Assembly (NCBI GenBank): GCA_964030475.1
Contig: CAXIPT010000004.1
Coordinates: 2,758,639-2,822,638, forward strand
Source of the DNA: Tethya wilhelma
Taxonomy: Eukaryota; Porifera; Demospongiae; Tethyida; Tethyidae
Reading direction: 5' to 3'
DNA: 64,000 bases
Within the stretch, counting starts at the first letter, position 1. Every line of letters begins with the position of its first letter. The notes under the pieces are model-generated. The model had not been told where the DNA came from, did not search any database, and saw only the letters and a program-made list of their open reading frames with translations. Shown piece after piece: positions 23,050-33,989 of the stretch. Both the position numbers and the translations under genes were made by a program.

Positions 23050-23928
23050 TCAAGACTCAGTGGGTGTGGCCTCTTGCTTCTTCAAGAGAGGTTCATTGAC
23101 AAATGTTATCAGTTTCTCCATCTTTGCAATTTCAGTGTCACGAGTACGATTCTTCTCCTGAGAGAGAGAGAGAGAGAGAGAGAGCATCAACAAATCAGAT
23201 AGTAGGAGTACAATGTCATGTGTATGTATCATTGTAACTCACTCGAAGTGCCTTGGTGAGATTAGGAGATAATTTGAGACAGATTACAGAGCCCCTGTCA
23301 TCACCAACAATAATGATTGGATGGATTGGGTTGAACGACACACGAGTTAGCTTAGTACGTTTCTTCTGAATAACTGCATATTATGAGTGAGTGAGTGAGT
23401 GCATGTGTAGAAAGGGCCATATTTGAGAGAATTTCCATTATTTTTGATATCCAATTTGGAATAATAGTTAATTTTATGTGATTCATTGTAATAATTATTA
23501 CACTAGAAATCAATATATACCTACTTGGAAAAAATGGACAATCAAAATCATATCAAAACTCAGGTGGACAACTGTATATACAAGGTGCTTGATAATTAGA
23601 ATAACAATCCTTCCCTCACAAAAATGACTTCAAATGAACAATAGTAAACATTATTCCAAGCCTCATAAACCAAGCCCTCCATAGCTAAGACCTATTGCGA
23701 ATCACAAGGCCAAATCCGTGGCATTCCTCACAGAGCCCAAACACTCCTCCCCTCTCACCCTCCCTCCTCTTACCTGACTGCACACAGAGAGGCTCATACT
23801 TGTTGATGCTGAGATCAAAGATGTAGACCTTGCCCTCTGCAGTGACGGCTGCAAACACTGTGGAGCAGTATGGTGACCAGGCTATGTCACCAACGACACT
23901 GTTCAAGTCAAAGACAAACATTGGATCC
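23050..23928 (-). CDS. DNAI1: Axonemal dynein intermediate chain 1, C-terminal exons
   Basis: Three exons on the minus strand: 23774-23928 ([40 protein letters not shown]), 23243-23373 ([20 protein letters not shown] with [11 protein letters not shown]) and 23050-23157 ([17 protein letters not shown] through the terminal ATPTES and TGA). The first exon begins with the single G that completes the AA-ending codon at 14834, so the reading frame continues exactly from the plus-strand block. Orientation is opposite to that block. A near copy of the first exon is at 25213-25367. Confidence 0.93.
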
Positions 23929-24159
23929 CTGTATATGGATTAGTGTGTGTGTGTATGTATATGTGTAAGCCAAGTTTCAGCATAACACTGACAGCAGAAT
24001 CTGCTGTAAATCTGGTATTTCATCAAGTTATGGTAAAAGAGTGCATTAACTGTCTAAAAAGGAACCTGCGCATATACGTAAGTATTACTATTTTCGAGGC
24101 TTCCATTAAGACAAACTGAACCATCCTGCAGCAGCTACTCAAACACGGCTAAGCCCAAG

Positions 24160-24447
24160 ATGCAAGTTCAAGGGGCTAGAAAAATATGGGGAACTATGCC
24201 CGAGACCACTTCTACCGCAGTCATCTCAACCACTACAAAGCTAACCTCCATGAGCAGGGAGCAGATTAGGGTGAGACACAAGGATAAGACTGTCAACGAC
24301 GGTAATCACAAAAGATGGTGGTTTGTTGTGAGGGGTGAAGAGAAGGTTCTCTTGGAGTTAGAAAATCAATGGGAAAAAGTAAAATTGCAAACCAATTGGG
24401 AGTTACAACCATTACTCGTGTTCTCAGACATTATAAGCACTGAATGA
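24160..24447 (+). CDS. Small ORF, 95 aa, unidentified, possibly repeat-derived
   Basis: A continuous frame with coding-like composition: GARKIWGTMPETTSTAVIST, then REQIRVRHKDK, RWWFVVRGEEKVLLELENQW and VKLQTNWELQPLL before TGA. It looks like a compact folded domain. Similar WWFVVRGEE-type sequences seem familiar to me from repeated ORFs in other invertebrate genomes, but I cannot name the family, so a transposon-derived fragment is only a guess. Confidence 0.35.
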   Translation: MQVQGARKIWGTMPETTSTAVISTTTKLTSMSREQIRVRHKDKTVNDGNHKRWWFVVRGEEKVLLELENQWEKVKLQTNWELQPLLVFSDIISTE

Positions 24448-24654
24448 TCATCGAGAGTATACACTAATGTAACATGATTATGGAGATGAGATGACTTTAT
24501 GTATGAACAAAATAAATACATGTACAGTATAGTCAGTTACTGTGTGTATCCAAATTAAACTTAAATTATGGTTTATTACTGTGTGTATCTGATGTGAGCC
24601 TGAAATGTTATGCTTAGTAACTGAGGCTACCCTGAGGCTACAGCCTCAAGAACC

Positions 24655-24776
24655 TTTCCCACCAAAACTAGTGGAGAACCCAAGAACCTTTCCCACTAAA
24701 ACTAGTGGAGAACCCAAGAACCATTTCCCACCAAAACTATTGGAGAACCCAAAGAACCTTTTCCCATTAAAACTAT
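24655..24776. repeat. 34-bp tandem repeat, inverted copy of the array at 14870-15211
   Basis: About three and a half units of the reverse complement of the unit at 14870-15211, running into the N at 24777. Confidence 0.9.
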
Positions 24777-24789
24777 NTTACTAGCTCTT

Positions 24790-24982
24790 TAGCATCTCAG
24801 AACACTAATAGATTGTATTTTTCTTCGATCAAACTTGAATAATAGTGACCGCGTGCACGATTACGTAAGCCTCGAGCTCGAAAAAAGGGCGGAGTCTGTT
24901 CGGATTTGTTCTAATTAACCGAAATTTGGTCTTCAGCTCTGTTCGGATAATCGAGCGTTCGGATAATCGAGGTTCTACTGTA
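24790..24982. mobile_element. Pogo/Tigger-like MITE end
   Basis: The right end is TCGGATAATCGAGGTTCTAC followed by TGTA. Read in reverse it is TA plus CAGTAGAACCTCGATTATCC, typical of pogo-superfamily terminal repeats with a TA target site. A related piece ends at 59835. The left boundary is unclear. Confidence 0.6.
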
Positions 24983-25212
24983 CTTGGAAAAATGGACAAT
25001 CAAAATGATATCAAAATCAGGGGTGGGCAACTATAGAAGGTGCTTAGAATAACAATCCTTCCTTCACAAAATTGAACAATAGTTACCATTAATTTCTTAA
25101 TCCAAGCCTCATAAACCAGGCTATTCCTACACAAGGCCTACTGCTAATCACAAGTCCGAATCATTCCTTCACAGAGCCCAAATTAACACTCCCTCAACCT
25201 CCTTCCTCTTAC

Positions 25213-25367
25213 CTGACTGCACACAGAGAGGTTCATACTTGTTGATGCTGAGATCAAAGATGTAGACCTTGCCCTCTGCAGTGACGGCTGCAAACACAGT
25301 GGAGCAGTATGGTGACCAGGCTATGTCACCAACAACACTGTTCAAGTCAAAGACGAACATTGGATCC
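25213..25367 (-). pseudogene. Second copy of a DNAI1 exon
   Basis: Nearly identical to exon 23774-23928 (same 155 nt, same splice borders, same protein), and surrounding sequence at 24983-25560 also resembles 23520-24130 with indels. No further DNAI1 exons follow. It is either an allelic contig placed in tandem or a real duplicated exon. Confidence 0.8.
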
Positions 25368-25374
25368 CTGCATG

Positions 25375-25417
<43 letters not shown>

Positions 25418-25861
25418 CCAAGTTTCAGCACAACACTGACAGCAGATGTAACTCTGGTATTTTGTTGAAGTTATGGTGAAAGAGTGCATTTCACGTTCTA
25501 CAGTAACTGTCCAAAAAGGAACCTGCGTAAGTATTACAGTTTTGGAGGCTTGTACACAATTTAGAAACCCAAAAGATGCTATATAGAATCCTGAGTACAC
25601 AGATATCCAATGAAATTTGAAGTTTTTATATGTAGCGGTTGTGCTCATAAATTTATTCATACATAGCTAAGTAGGAATCATGCTCTGAAGCTTTCCGATC
25701 ACTTCAGCATAATTTTGAGCATAATAGGTAAGCATTAGAATTAGAGAATTATGCTGGCATAATAGGTGAATTTCTGGCATAATTAAAATTACGAAGAGTA
25801 TACAAATTTGTACACTTTCAAATTTTGAAGGGTGTACAAATTTGTACACCCACTCAAGATG

Positions 25862-26081
25862 TAAAAAATTTGTACAAATTTATATACCATTGGTCAGGTC
25901 AAGGGTGTACAAATTTGTATACCCATGTCAGAATTCACACACCTTTGTTCAACTTTGGACACTTTATGTAAGATTTTGTCAAGATTTGAAATAATTAAGA
26001 CTTGTATGCTGAAAATTTACAAAAACTTAGTGAATTTTAGCACCCTCTTATATAAACGGAAAACCAATTCCATAATGAGTT
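25862..26081. repeat. Interspersed repeat, second copy
   Basis: Same sequence and orientation as 15212-15447, here continuing unbroken into the satellite array. Confidence 0.85.
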
Positions 26082-26915
26082 AGTGCGATTTTGACAAAAA
26101 TACCATTTTCCAATTTCACACGTAAACCATATCATTTGAAAGCTCTCGTCACTCTGACCACAATGGTGCCAGTCCCATTTCAATACGACCTTCCTAGGCT
26201 GAGATAGGCTTGGTAATGTGTTGCTGGGTTCTTGGTTTCTCATCATGTGTGATGGTTTTAGGTTCTTGGTTTCTCATCTCACTCTATGATAATATAGGTT
26301 CTCAACACATTATCAAGAATATCTCAGCCTAGGAAGGTCGTATTGAGCTGGGATCAGTACCATTCTGATTTGCGTGAAGAGATCTTTCAAATGATATATT
26401 TTGATGCCAGATTTAAATTTTGATTAAAATCATATGCATGGCCTTTGGTCAAGTGCGATTTTGACAAAAATTACCATTTCCAATTTCACAAGTAAACCAT
26501 ATCATTTGAAAGCTCTCATCACTCTGACCACAGTGGAGCCAGTCTCATCTCAATACGACCTTCCTAGGCTGAGATAGGCCTGGTAATGTGTTGCTGGGTT
26601 CTTGGTTTCTCATCACGTATGATGGTTTTAGGTTCTTGGTTTCTCATCACTGTATGATGGTATAGGTTCTCAACACATTATCAATAATATCTCAGCCTAG
26701 GAAGGTCGTATTGAGCTGGGATCGGTATCATTGTGATCAGCACAAAGAAACTTTCAAATGATATGGTTTATTTCCAGATTTGAATTTTGATGAAAATCAT
26801 CAAAAACCATGGATTTATAGCCTTTGATCAAGTGCGATTTTGACAAAAATTACCATTTCCAATTTCACAAGTAAACCATATCATTTGAAAGCTCTCATCA
26901 CTCTGACCACAGTGG
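26082..26915. repeat. ~370-bp satellite array with internal inverted repeat
   Basis: Two full units (about 26082-26451 and 26452-26830) and a third cut by the gap at 26916. Each unit starts AGTGCGATTTTGACAAAAA and contains the arm CAATACGACCTTCCTAGGCT with its complement AGCCTAGGAAGGTCGTATTG about 160 bp later, enclosing two to three 'ggttcttggtttctcatc' repeats. Confidence 0.9.
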
Positions 26916-26939
26916 NNNNNNNNNNNNNNNNNNNNNNNN
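26916..26939. other. Assembly gap (24 N)
   Basis: Run of N within the third satellite unit; the sequence beyond is unrelated. Confidence 0.99.
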
Positions 26940-26953
26940 GTTACATGTGGTGG

Positions 26954-26997
<44 letters not shown>

Positions 26998-26998
<1 letters not shown>

Positions 26999-27103
26999 AT
27001 TATCCAACACAAGATCTTCTTCATCGTGGGTGCTATTGTACTGCTGGCAATCATTGCTCTTCTCATATTCGGTGTTGTGATGATCAAGAAGAAATCGAGT
27101 TGA
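26998..27103 (+). CDS. C-terminal exon of an unidentified single-pass membrane protein
   Basis: After an AC-rich acceptor the frame reads IIQHKIFFIVGAIVLLAIIA then LLIFGVVMIKKKSS and stops. It is a single transmembrane helix with a short basic cytoplasmic tail. The exon begins in phase 2 and the upstream exons are lost in the gap. A SNARE-type tail anchor or a receptor tail would both fit; no assignment is possible. Confidence 0.55.
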
Positions 27104-28700
27104 AACTCACAAAGTGCGAAACTTGCAAACTAAAAAACTAAGTATGTTTTGTCTGTGTTAATAATTACGACATCATTGAAATTGTTATTTTTATTCCCTA
27201 ATAACGTTAATGTCATAATATTATAACCGAAAGCTCTGTTTTGATTATTATTTCGTTAACTTGTAAGTCAATTGTGGTCATATGGATCTGGATGGTTCAC
27301 CATGCATGCTTGCATGCATATATGCATGTGCTGTACGTGTTCGCAATGATGTCATCTGGGAGGATATTTACAACCAGGAATGCTAGATAGTATGCTCATA
27401 ATTCAATTCTTGTATGTATGTATGTACACATACTCTAATTCATTGTTGTTGGCATGTTTCATTATACAATAAATGTTAACTTTACTAGATAAACATTTTT
27501 AAGGTATGCTGCCAATGCTAGTGCCTAGCTGTAGCTACCTATATAGCTGCACTAAAATGGATTTGTGAACTTTAATTCTATTTCCGGAGCTAACGTTACC
27601 TAACGTTTGAGCAATTCTGGCTCTAATTGAATGCAATGTTTGCCAAACAGAATTTGAAATGATTAATGCAACCACTAAAAATCTAAAACACTCCATCTCA
27701 ACAATAACCAAAAAGTCATCCATGTACACAAATGTTTCGCAGAGCAAACAATAATTATTACCTACTAAATAAAGTCTTTGATCTAGCTAGAGAAAGCTCA
27801 CATTTTGATACCTCTCGATCTCTGTCATATTATGTCATCTGTAGCAGTTCTCTTATTTGCCATTTCCTGGTGACATACAATCTCCTGATGATTGTTCGTA
27901 CAGAAATTAAATTATAATATTATACTGTCGTAATATTGTGTTATATTATGTTCATGGATGCAAGTTACACCAGTGCTCACAGCAGCTAGTACATAAATTC
28001 ACATGTGTCATCTCATAATTCTGTGAGTCCATAACCCTATGTACCCAATGATATGTTGACTGTTGCTATGGCATCATTATCATCCCCAAATCGGTGCAAT
28101 GTTTTCAACAACATACCGCGTACACTGATAAGATTGACCTATATATATATTTCAGCTATGGATGTTTAGCTGTGGGCACTTACTAGCTAGAAGGAAAATA
28201 TTATAGGCAATATTCTTTCGTAGCTAGTCGAAATTTTTGTACTAGCTTCACTGCGTGAGTTTTGAAATTAACTTTGGTGCTGTGTATTCACTAATAGCCT
28301 ATAATGGTTGTATGGTCTAGGTTAGCCATGGGATGTGACTATCCTGGAAGTTCAGCCAATGATAACCTATAGGCAATATGGTCTCTCCTAGCTAGTATAT
28401 AGCTTGCAGTCATCACACACGAAAACCTAACTAGTAAACTCAGTATTTACTTGGAGCAGTTGGAACTGTTGTTTGGACTACAGCTCCAAATAGAGTTGCT
28501 AATCTTATTGAAACAGGGCACGCTCTTGAATGCTGGGTGGGATAGCCATAATACCATGAATGGTGTATAATATCTGTGTGTATTTATAGCTGACTTTGTT
28601 TGCTAATAAAAAATGCAGTATTGTATGTGGTGCTACTTCAAAGCATAGTGGGAGGGGCACTCATTAAAATGCCTTTGAAATGACGCCGCCAAACTAATTG
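27104..28700. other. No gene seen
   Basis: AT-rich with scattered short frames. I saw no conserved coding segment or clear repeat boundaries. Confidence 0.5.
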
Positions 28701-29200
28701 ACCACAAAAGATCAAAGACGCCAAATGTATCCGTATTTTGACGTCACTTCCTGCATTTGCGACTCATCCAATGAGATGCATGGTGTTAGCGTGCGGCTAT
28801 GAATACGATTAGCGCTAATACAAGAAAGAGTTTTGTTTCTTTGAAGTTCTCAAAACAGTCTTTGTGTTGAATACCGCCACTCACAGACGACTCGTACAGC
28901 TTTTCAGACGCCTCGAATACTTGTACACGCGCTGCCTTGGATATACACGCCATCCTTTTGCCATTTCGTGTGTGAGTTGGAGAAGAAGACATCAACTTCG
29001 CTAGCGGAGAGAAGAAGACAAGCCATTGAGGACTTCAAGACGTCCGTTGTGTACATATCAACTGGTGGCTAATTACTCAAAGGATATACATTGTGAAAGA
29101 TCAAAGAGAGGCGGTTCGTTTGAATTTGTCAAGAGCTCCAGTTGAGCGCGATAATTCGAATTAGAAGTGGACTAGAGAAAGAGAGAGAAACAAACGAGCA

Positions 29201-30456
29201 ATGTCTTCAGCTAGTTCGCTTGCTGCTGGTAGCAGCGGATCTGGCCCGAGTGGACCAGCAGGCAATGGAAGCAATGGAAATGGTATGAAGAAATATAAAA
29301 GTTCTAGACTAGTCAGTGCGTGAGTGTGAATGAATAAAGTGTTGTGTGCATGTATACATAATCATAATGGGATAAAGGATATTTTGATGGTTTTAGAAGA
29401 GAGTGGTTTTTTGTTGTTGTTGAGTTGGGTGTTTCTCGTTTGGAGTGTGCACCTGTGTGTATTGTATGTTTGAGTTTAGAGTCCATATCACGAAATGTGC
29501 ACAAGCAAGTGTACATGTGTGACCCCCTCTAGCTTTTAGTCTGGCCTAGCATTGTATAATTTGGAGCTACTGCCATTGGTGTGTGTAGCTATATCCATCA
29601 AGGCTAGTAGAGCTACCTCTGTGTATGTACCCATGGAGATGAGTCTTCTCAGCATCACCATGGTAATAATGACAGGAGCTTCACTCATTATGTTTGCAAG
29701 CATAAGAATTAATCTTTCCCAGTGATAAGTAGGGGCCTACCTGGTGTACAGGTGTACATTGTGTTAGGTGATGACCGTAGCAACTCTTGTCTTAGCACTC
29801 TATATTAGTCCTTCTCCAGCTCTCCCTGCCTTTGTGTGAGGATATTGCTGCTCTGTTTTACTCACTGGCTAAATCCATCACCTTATAGCTAGCTGGTGTG
29901 GCATCATCATACATACATACATGGGGTCTGGGACTTGTAGTAAGTGCTTGTGTGTGACCCTATGTGAACTTGACACATATGTTCTCTGATGCCACATAAC
30001 ATGTTTGAACTTTGAACTCCAGCATTCCAGCTCACAATAAGAAATTCAACATTATGTATAGCATTGTGTAGGTGGCCATGTGTAGTAGTTGAGGTACCTT
30101 TGTGGTTTGGAGGAAGTCTTTTCTTGGTTAGTTCCACTTCCTGCTGGCATGTCCTTGGCTTCAATTCCATAGCAGTGCACCCTCTCTCTCTCTCTCTCTC
30201 TCTCTGATTAGAGGGTACATGGCACTATCTTATCTTCTCTCCACTTTGAGCTATGCAATTTCAATTTTGATTTGTAATCTCTGCAATACTGTAAATGATA
30301 GCTAAAATCTGCAACAATTATTGTTATTTTATGTTTTTGCTTGAGAACCACTATGAAACAGAAAAGCGGGTGGGTACTAGTTAGTGACCAAAATAACAGC
30401 ATATCTTGTTGAAACAGCTTTGTTGTGATATTTGACAGCTCTATGGTAATCATTAT

Positions 30457-30507
<51 letters not shown>

Positions 30508-30661
30508 ATGATGACTTCTCCACGGATCAAGTCACTGTGTTCAGTCATGAGGGAGATGGAGAGAACACCGAACATCTCAACTCCATGGATCTTCACGATG
30601 TGAAGACAGCACTCAAGATATGTGCCGAAAATGCTGAGGTAAAATTCTCACTGTGTGTGTT

Positions 30662-30697
<36 letters not shown>

Positions 30698-30884
30698 GTG
30701 TATACATAACGATGAATGTTTATCTAATAAAAACAGCCCTTGTTTGTCCACTTCCATTTTACGTTGCCATTGCCATGGTAACAAGCTAGTCACATGACCT
30801 TATTATACCACACGTACGCACACACACATTACACTCAGACTCCTAAAACTGCTGCAGGTTCACCTACTGGACAATCTTCAATAG
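29201..30884 (+). CDS. TCF/LEF-like factor, first three coding exons (beta-catenin-binding region)
   Basis: Exons 29201-29282 (MSSASSLAAGSSGSGPSGPA), 30508-30638 and 30839-30884, phases 1, 0, 1. Exon 2 encodes DDDFSTDQVTVFSHEGDGEN and later MDLHDVKTALKICAENAE. This parallels the N-terminal beta-catenin-binding block of TCF/LEF proteins (D/E-rich start, F-x-x-E-G-D, then D-L-x-D-V-K-x-x-L). A Gly/Ser-rich leader precedes it, as in vertebrate TCFs. The HMG box is not in the window; sequence beyond 30884 runs into microsatellites and joins at 31537 and 31762. CT runs flank exon 2. Moderately confident because the motif is short. Confidence 0.6.
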
Positions 30885-31471
30885 GTAAGATAATTTTTAT
30901 GGTGCATGGTTCCTATAGTAACCACATTAGTATTTGATGCTGCATCAGAACAAGTGCTACTATCTTGTGTGTATGCCATTGTAGTGAACAATTGATTCAA
31001 TTTTTGTTAGTTTTCTTCATGCATCTCTTCTCCCTGAGCCTGAAAAGAGTTAATTATTTATAATTACTTCAGGGTCTTCCCAGTGTGTATATAGATCTAA
31101 GGGTTTCTGCAAGAGGTGGAAAGAGCTAACAATTGCTTCAAGCATTCAATTTCAACTGTTCTATGTAGCCTCAAGTCACTCTTATGATGTTTGCTCCTTG
31201 TCCTAAGAGTAGATGTTAGCCTGTAGCAATACAGAGCATGTGAGCTTGGCTACCAAGGCAGATGGGGGTAGAGATAGGGTCCAAATTTGTGGCCAAATAC
31301 TATTGTCTTTGTAACAATGGTATTAGGAGTCATCACCATGGCAACAGGTCTTAGTGAATGAATTGGGTCTTCAGACTATAGGGTACATAATTATATAGAA
31401 CAATAGAGCTGATATTAAAGTATTAACACAACACACACAGCACTGAGTTCTTTTCCATGTTCCACAATACC

Positions 31472-31514
<43 letters not shown>

Positions 31515-31537
31515 CCAAGATATCAACACAACCAGTN

Positions 31538-31715
31538 GGGGAGAGAGACAAGCGGGCGCTCTTGTGAAGCCTCCAGATCAAGTCGTAGGAAATCTTGTAG
31601 CCATGGATGGGAAAGTCAGGGTGCTCTTCTTCTGGAGGATCCCACTCCAGGAGGAGCTGAGGACCGAGGACTAGAGATGCTCTCAGATTAGATACTGGGA
31701 GATGTGGAGGGGGGA
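31538..31715 (-). CDS. Fibronectin type III domain exon, truncated
   Basis: Minus-strand frame from an acceptor at 31716 to the N at 31537. It reads PPPHLPVSNLRASLVLGPQL, LLEWDPPEEEHPDFPIHGYK and ISYDLIWR: the P-x-x-P-x-x-L start, L-x-W-x-P-P core and G-Y-x-I/V-x-Y strand of an FN3 module. It is squeezed between two N joins and TG/AC runs, so the parent gene cannot be identified. Confidence 0.7.
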
Positions 31716-31762
31716 CTGTGTGTGTGTGTGTGTGTATGTGTGTGTGTGTGTGTGTGTGTGTN

Positions 31763-32700
31763 TAGTATGCAAACGTTCCCGGACGTGGTACCCGCGTATC
31801 AACAAAAAACGTCACAAAACGTCATTATTTTTATTTTTAGCAACAAAACACCGCTTATATAGTGACATAGTTCCTTTAACCCCACCATTACATATTACGG
31901 ATTTTACAATCTTTTTAAATGGACATCACGAGATAATTAATGCACTAGATGCAGGAAATGTCGTCCTAACGGAAATGGTAGTGAGTTCTGAATTCAACAC
32001 TTTGTATGAATGCGGTGTCTATTCTGATTCGGGAACAACATCTATTTTGGGTGGCCATGCTGTGGAAATTGTTGACTATGGAACAACTCCATCAGGGACG
32101 GACTTTTGGGTGGTGAAAAACAGCTGGGGAGTACATTTATATGCTGACCGGCCTCTACAAGAAGATGGCTACTTCCGCATTGCGAGAGGAGAGCTAGGAA
32201 TTGCAGAAGGAGGAATAACGCTGTCCTTTAATAGTACTGAACGACTCACTTCTATTTCTGATACTCCTGACTTTGGTGCTAGTGTCTGTTCTGAAGTTGA
32301 GGTTGATGACCCAATGAGCGATGAAATGGTCAGATCAGCAGAAGAGTTTGTACGTGAGGAGCTAATCTCACAGAACCTGGTATCCTGTGGCAGTGGTGAT
32401 GGAGGAACACCAACTGAACTTACTTTGTACACAATTATGTCTGCCGACACACAGGTTATTGCAGGAGCCAATGTGGATGTTGATTTCACTGCCACTGTTG
32501 AAGGTTGTGAGCAACCAACCATGGTAGACATTTCTGCCTGTGTGACAATTGATCCTGATGAAAATTTTGCACTGACAGTCCACAACATTACTATGCGGAG
32601 CAGTAGCAACAACAGTGCTAAGAGTATAGCATCTCTCTACTGGACCCTTCTTGTCTTAGCTGCTGCATTAGCAATCTTGAACGTGCAAGTCTTAGACTAG
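31763..32700 (+). pseudogene. Papain-cystatin fusion peptidase, truncated C-terminal half with half a MITE
   Basis: Nearly identical to the reverse complement of 56779-57805. Bases 31763-31875 are the right half of the TTAA-flanked MITE; after TTAA (31876-31879) the peptidase frame resumes and runs to TAG at 32698-32700. It has the His motif GGHAVEIVDYG, the Asn motif VVKNSWG, the cystatin-like QVIAG loop and the hydrophobic tail, but no catalytic Cys half. Differences from 56779-57805 are single bases (one gives I instead of V in EIVDYG), so this looks like the other allele's contig, broken inside the MITE. Confidence 0.85.
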
Positions 32701-32806
32701 TTTTACTGAAAAGATTTATATATACATACATGTATACTGAGGAGTATCCCTTTATTTTGGAATTTGTATACACAAAGTAGTTGTCAATGACTAGCCTGAC
32801 TTATTG

Positions 32807-32812
<6 letters not shown>

Positions 32813-32893
<81 letters not shown>
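32813..32893. repeat. AC microsatellite
   Basis: About 80 bp of (AC)n downstream of the truncated peptidase. Confidence 0.95.
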
Positions 32894-33079
32894 AACATAC
32901 AACTGGCCTATATACTCGGCAATGTACATGCATACATGCTGCTTCCTTTAAATCTAATCAGCATTTTAATATAGAATACAACTTTTCTCAAAGGGTTCAA
33001 GAGGGTCTATATACTTGCATGGGCAGAATTTATAGCATAAAATTGTTTCATCACTATTATTCTCTACTCCATTGCCAGT

Positions 33080-33178
33080 GAGTTCTAGTACCTCAGTGGT
33101 ATAAGAGACTGAGTATTTGTCAACAACTAGAATTCAAAAGACCTAGCTGCATGGGTTCAAATCTTAGAAGATTTTTTT
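33080..33178 (+). mobile_element. tRNA-derived SINE candidate
   Basis: GTACCTCAGTGGTATAAGAG resembles a tRNA A box and GGGTTCAAATC about 55 bp later is a good B box, but no tRNA cloverleaf with paired acceptor ends is visible. This fits a decayed tRNA-like SINE head better than a functional tRNA. Confidence 0.45.
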
Positions 33179-33532
33179 CCAAAGAATTTTCGTATATGTA
33201 TAACTTTTAATGCATGTGTTATACTGCAAGAAGGATTCAGTGCATGGGGGAGAGAAGAAGGAGGAGAGTGTACAATATCATATTGTCTAATGAACTGTAG
33301 CTGCACGTGAATACAATAACCAATTGAACAGCTAATACTTTTAAACCATTATGTGCATGATAACCATAAAAGTATCATTCCCATTTCCAATTCACTCATG
33401 CATGGATGGATGCCTGAAATAATAATTGACCAATTAATAACATACTGTAAAAAGGTTTTTAGTAATATATATAATTATAACTCACAAGGTTATAGCTACA
33501 TGTGAATCAATGCATGCTCATGCAGAAGAGTC

Positions 33533-33602
33533 ATGAAGCCCTTGCTACTACTGATTGGTGTCTTGCTAGTACCTGCTCTAGTTTCTTGTGATGGACAAAA
33601 GG
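33533..33602 (+). pseudogene. Papain-cystatin fusion peptidase, first 23 codons only
   Basis: Begins MKPLLLLIGVLLVPALVSCD followed by GQK, matching the signal peptide of the intact paralogues, and is cut by the N at 33603. It may be the 5' end of a further gene copy whose body is missing from the assembly. Confidence 0.75.
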
Positions 33603-33642
33603 NTGTGTGTGTGTGTGTGTGTGGGTGTGTGTGTCTCCATAC

Positions 33643-33934
33643 CAACATCAGGAGCATTCATTAGTATTCTCTTCACAGAAACTGTCTTCTTGCAATTCCT
33701 CTGCACAACAAAGCACCAAAGAAGACCATTGTACATGGTATCAAGGCAAGATATTAGTAGGTATAGCTACTTACGAAATTGGGACACTCTCTATATTCTC
33801 CAAAGGCACTGGCTGCATTTAATACACGACCAAATGTTGATGATGTCACATGACGTGGAGGAGTGGGTGTGTCTTCTGGTTCCTCAGTGGGTGTGGTCTG
33901 TTGGTTGGCATCCTCCAATTTTTGTGCTTCTTTA
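33643..33934 (-). CDS. USP53/54-like protein, two exons
   Basis: Minus-strand exons 33775-33934 and 33643-33700. The first has a Thr/Pro/Glu linker, then TFGRVLNAASAFGEYRECPN; the second CKKTVSVKRILMNAPDV. These match the catalytic-domain region of USP53/USP54 where FGELLxxAS, GDLRNCP and VLMNSPEIVT are found. The first base T completes the codon left open by the exon at 56365-56444 on the plus strand, so both pieces may belong to one gene split in the assembly. No gap lies between 33935 and 39006, so either a hidden misjoin or a second paralogue is needed to explain this. Confidence 0.65.
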
Positions 33935-33989
33935 CTGCATTAAAGATTACATCATAGGCATTACAATTCTCAGGATTACCATAGTGACT

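Noticed and set aside
28786..28995. Minus-strand frame of 69 codons upstream of the TCF/LEF start
   Set aside because: No splice support or recognisable motif. It overlaps the probable promoter and 5' untranslated region of the plus-strand gene.
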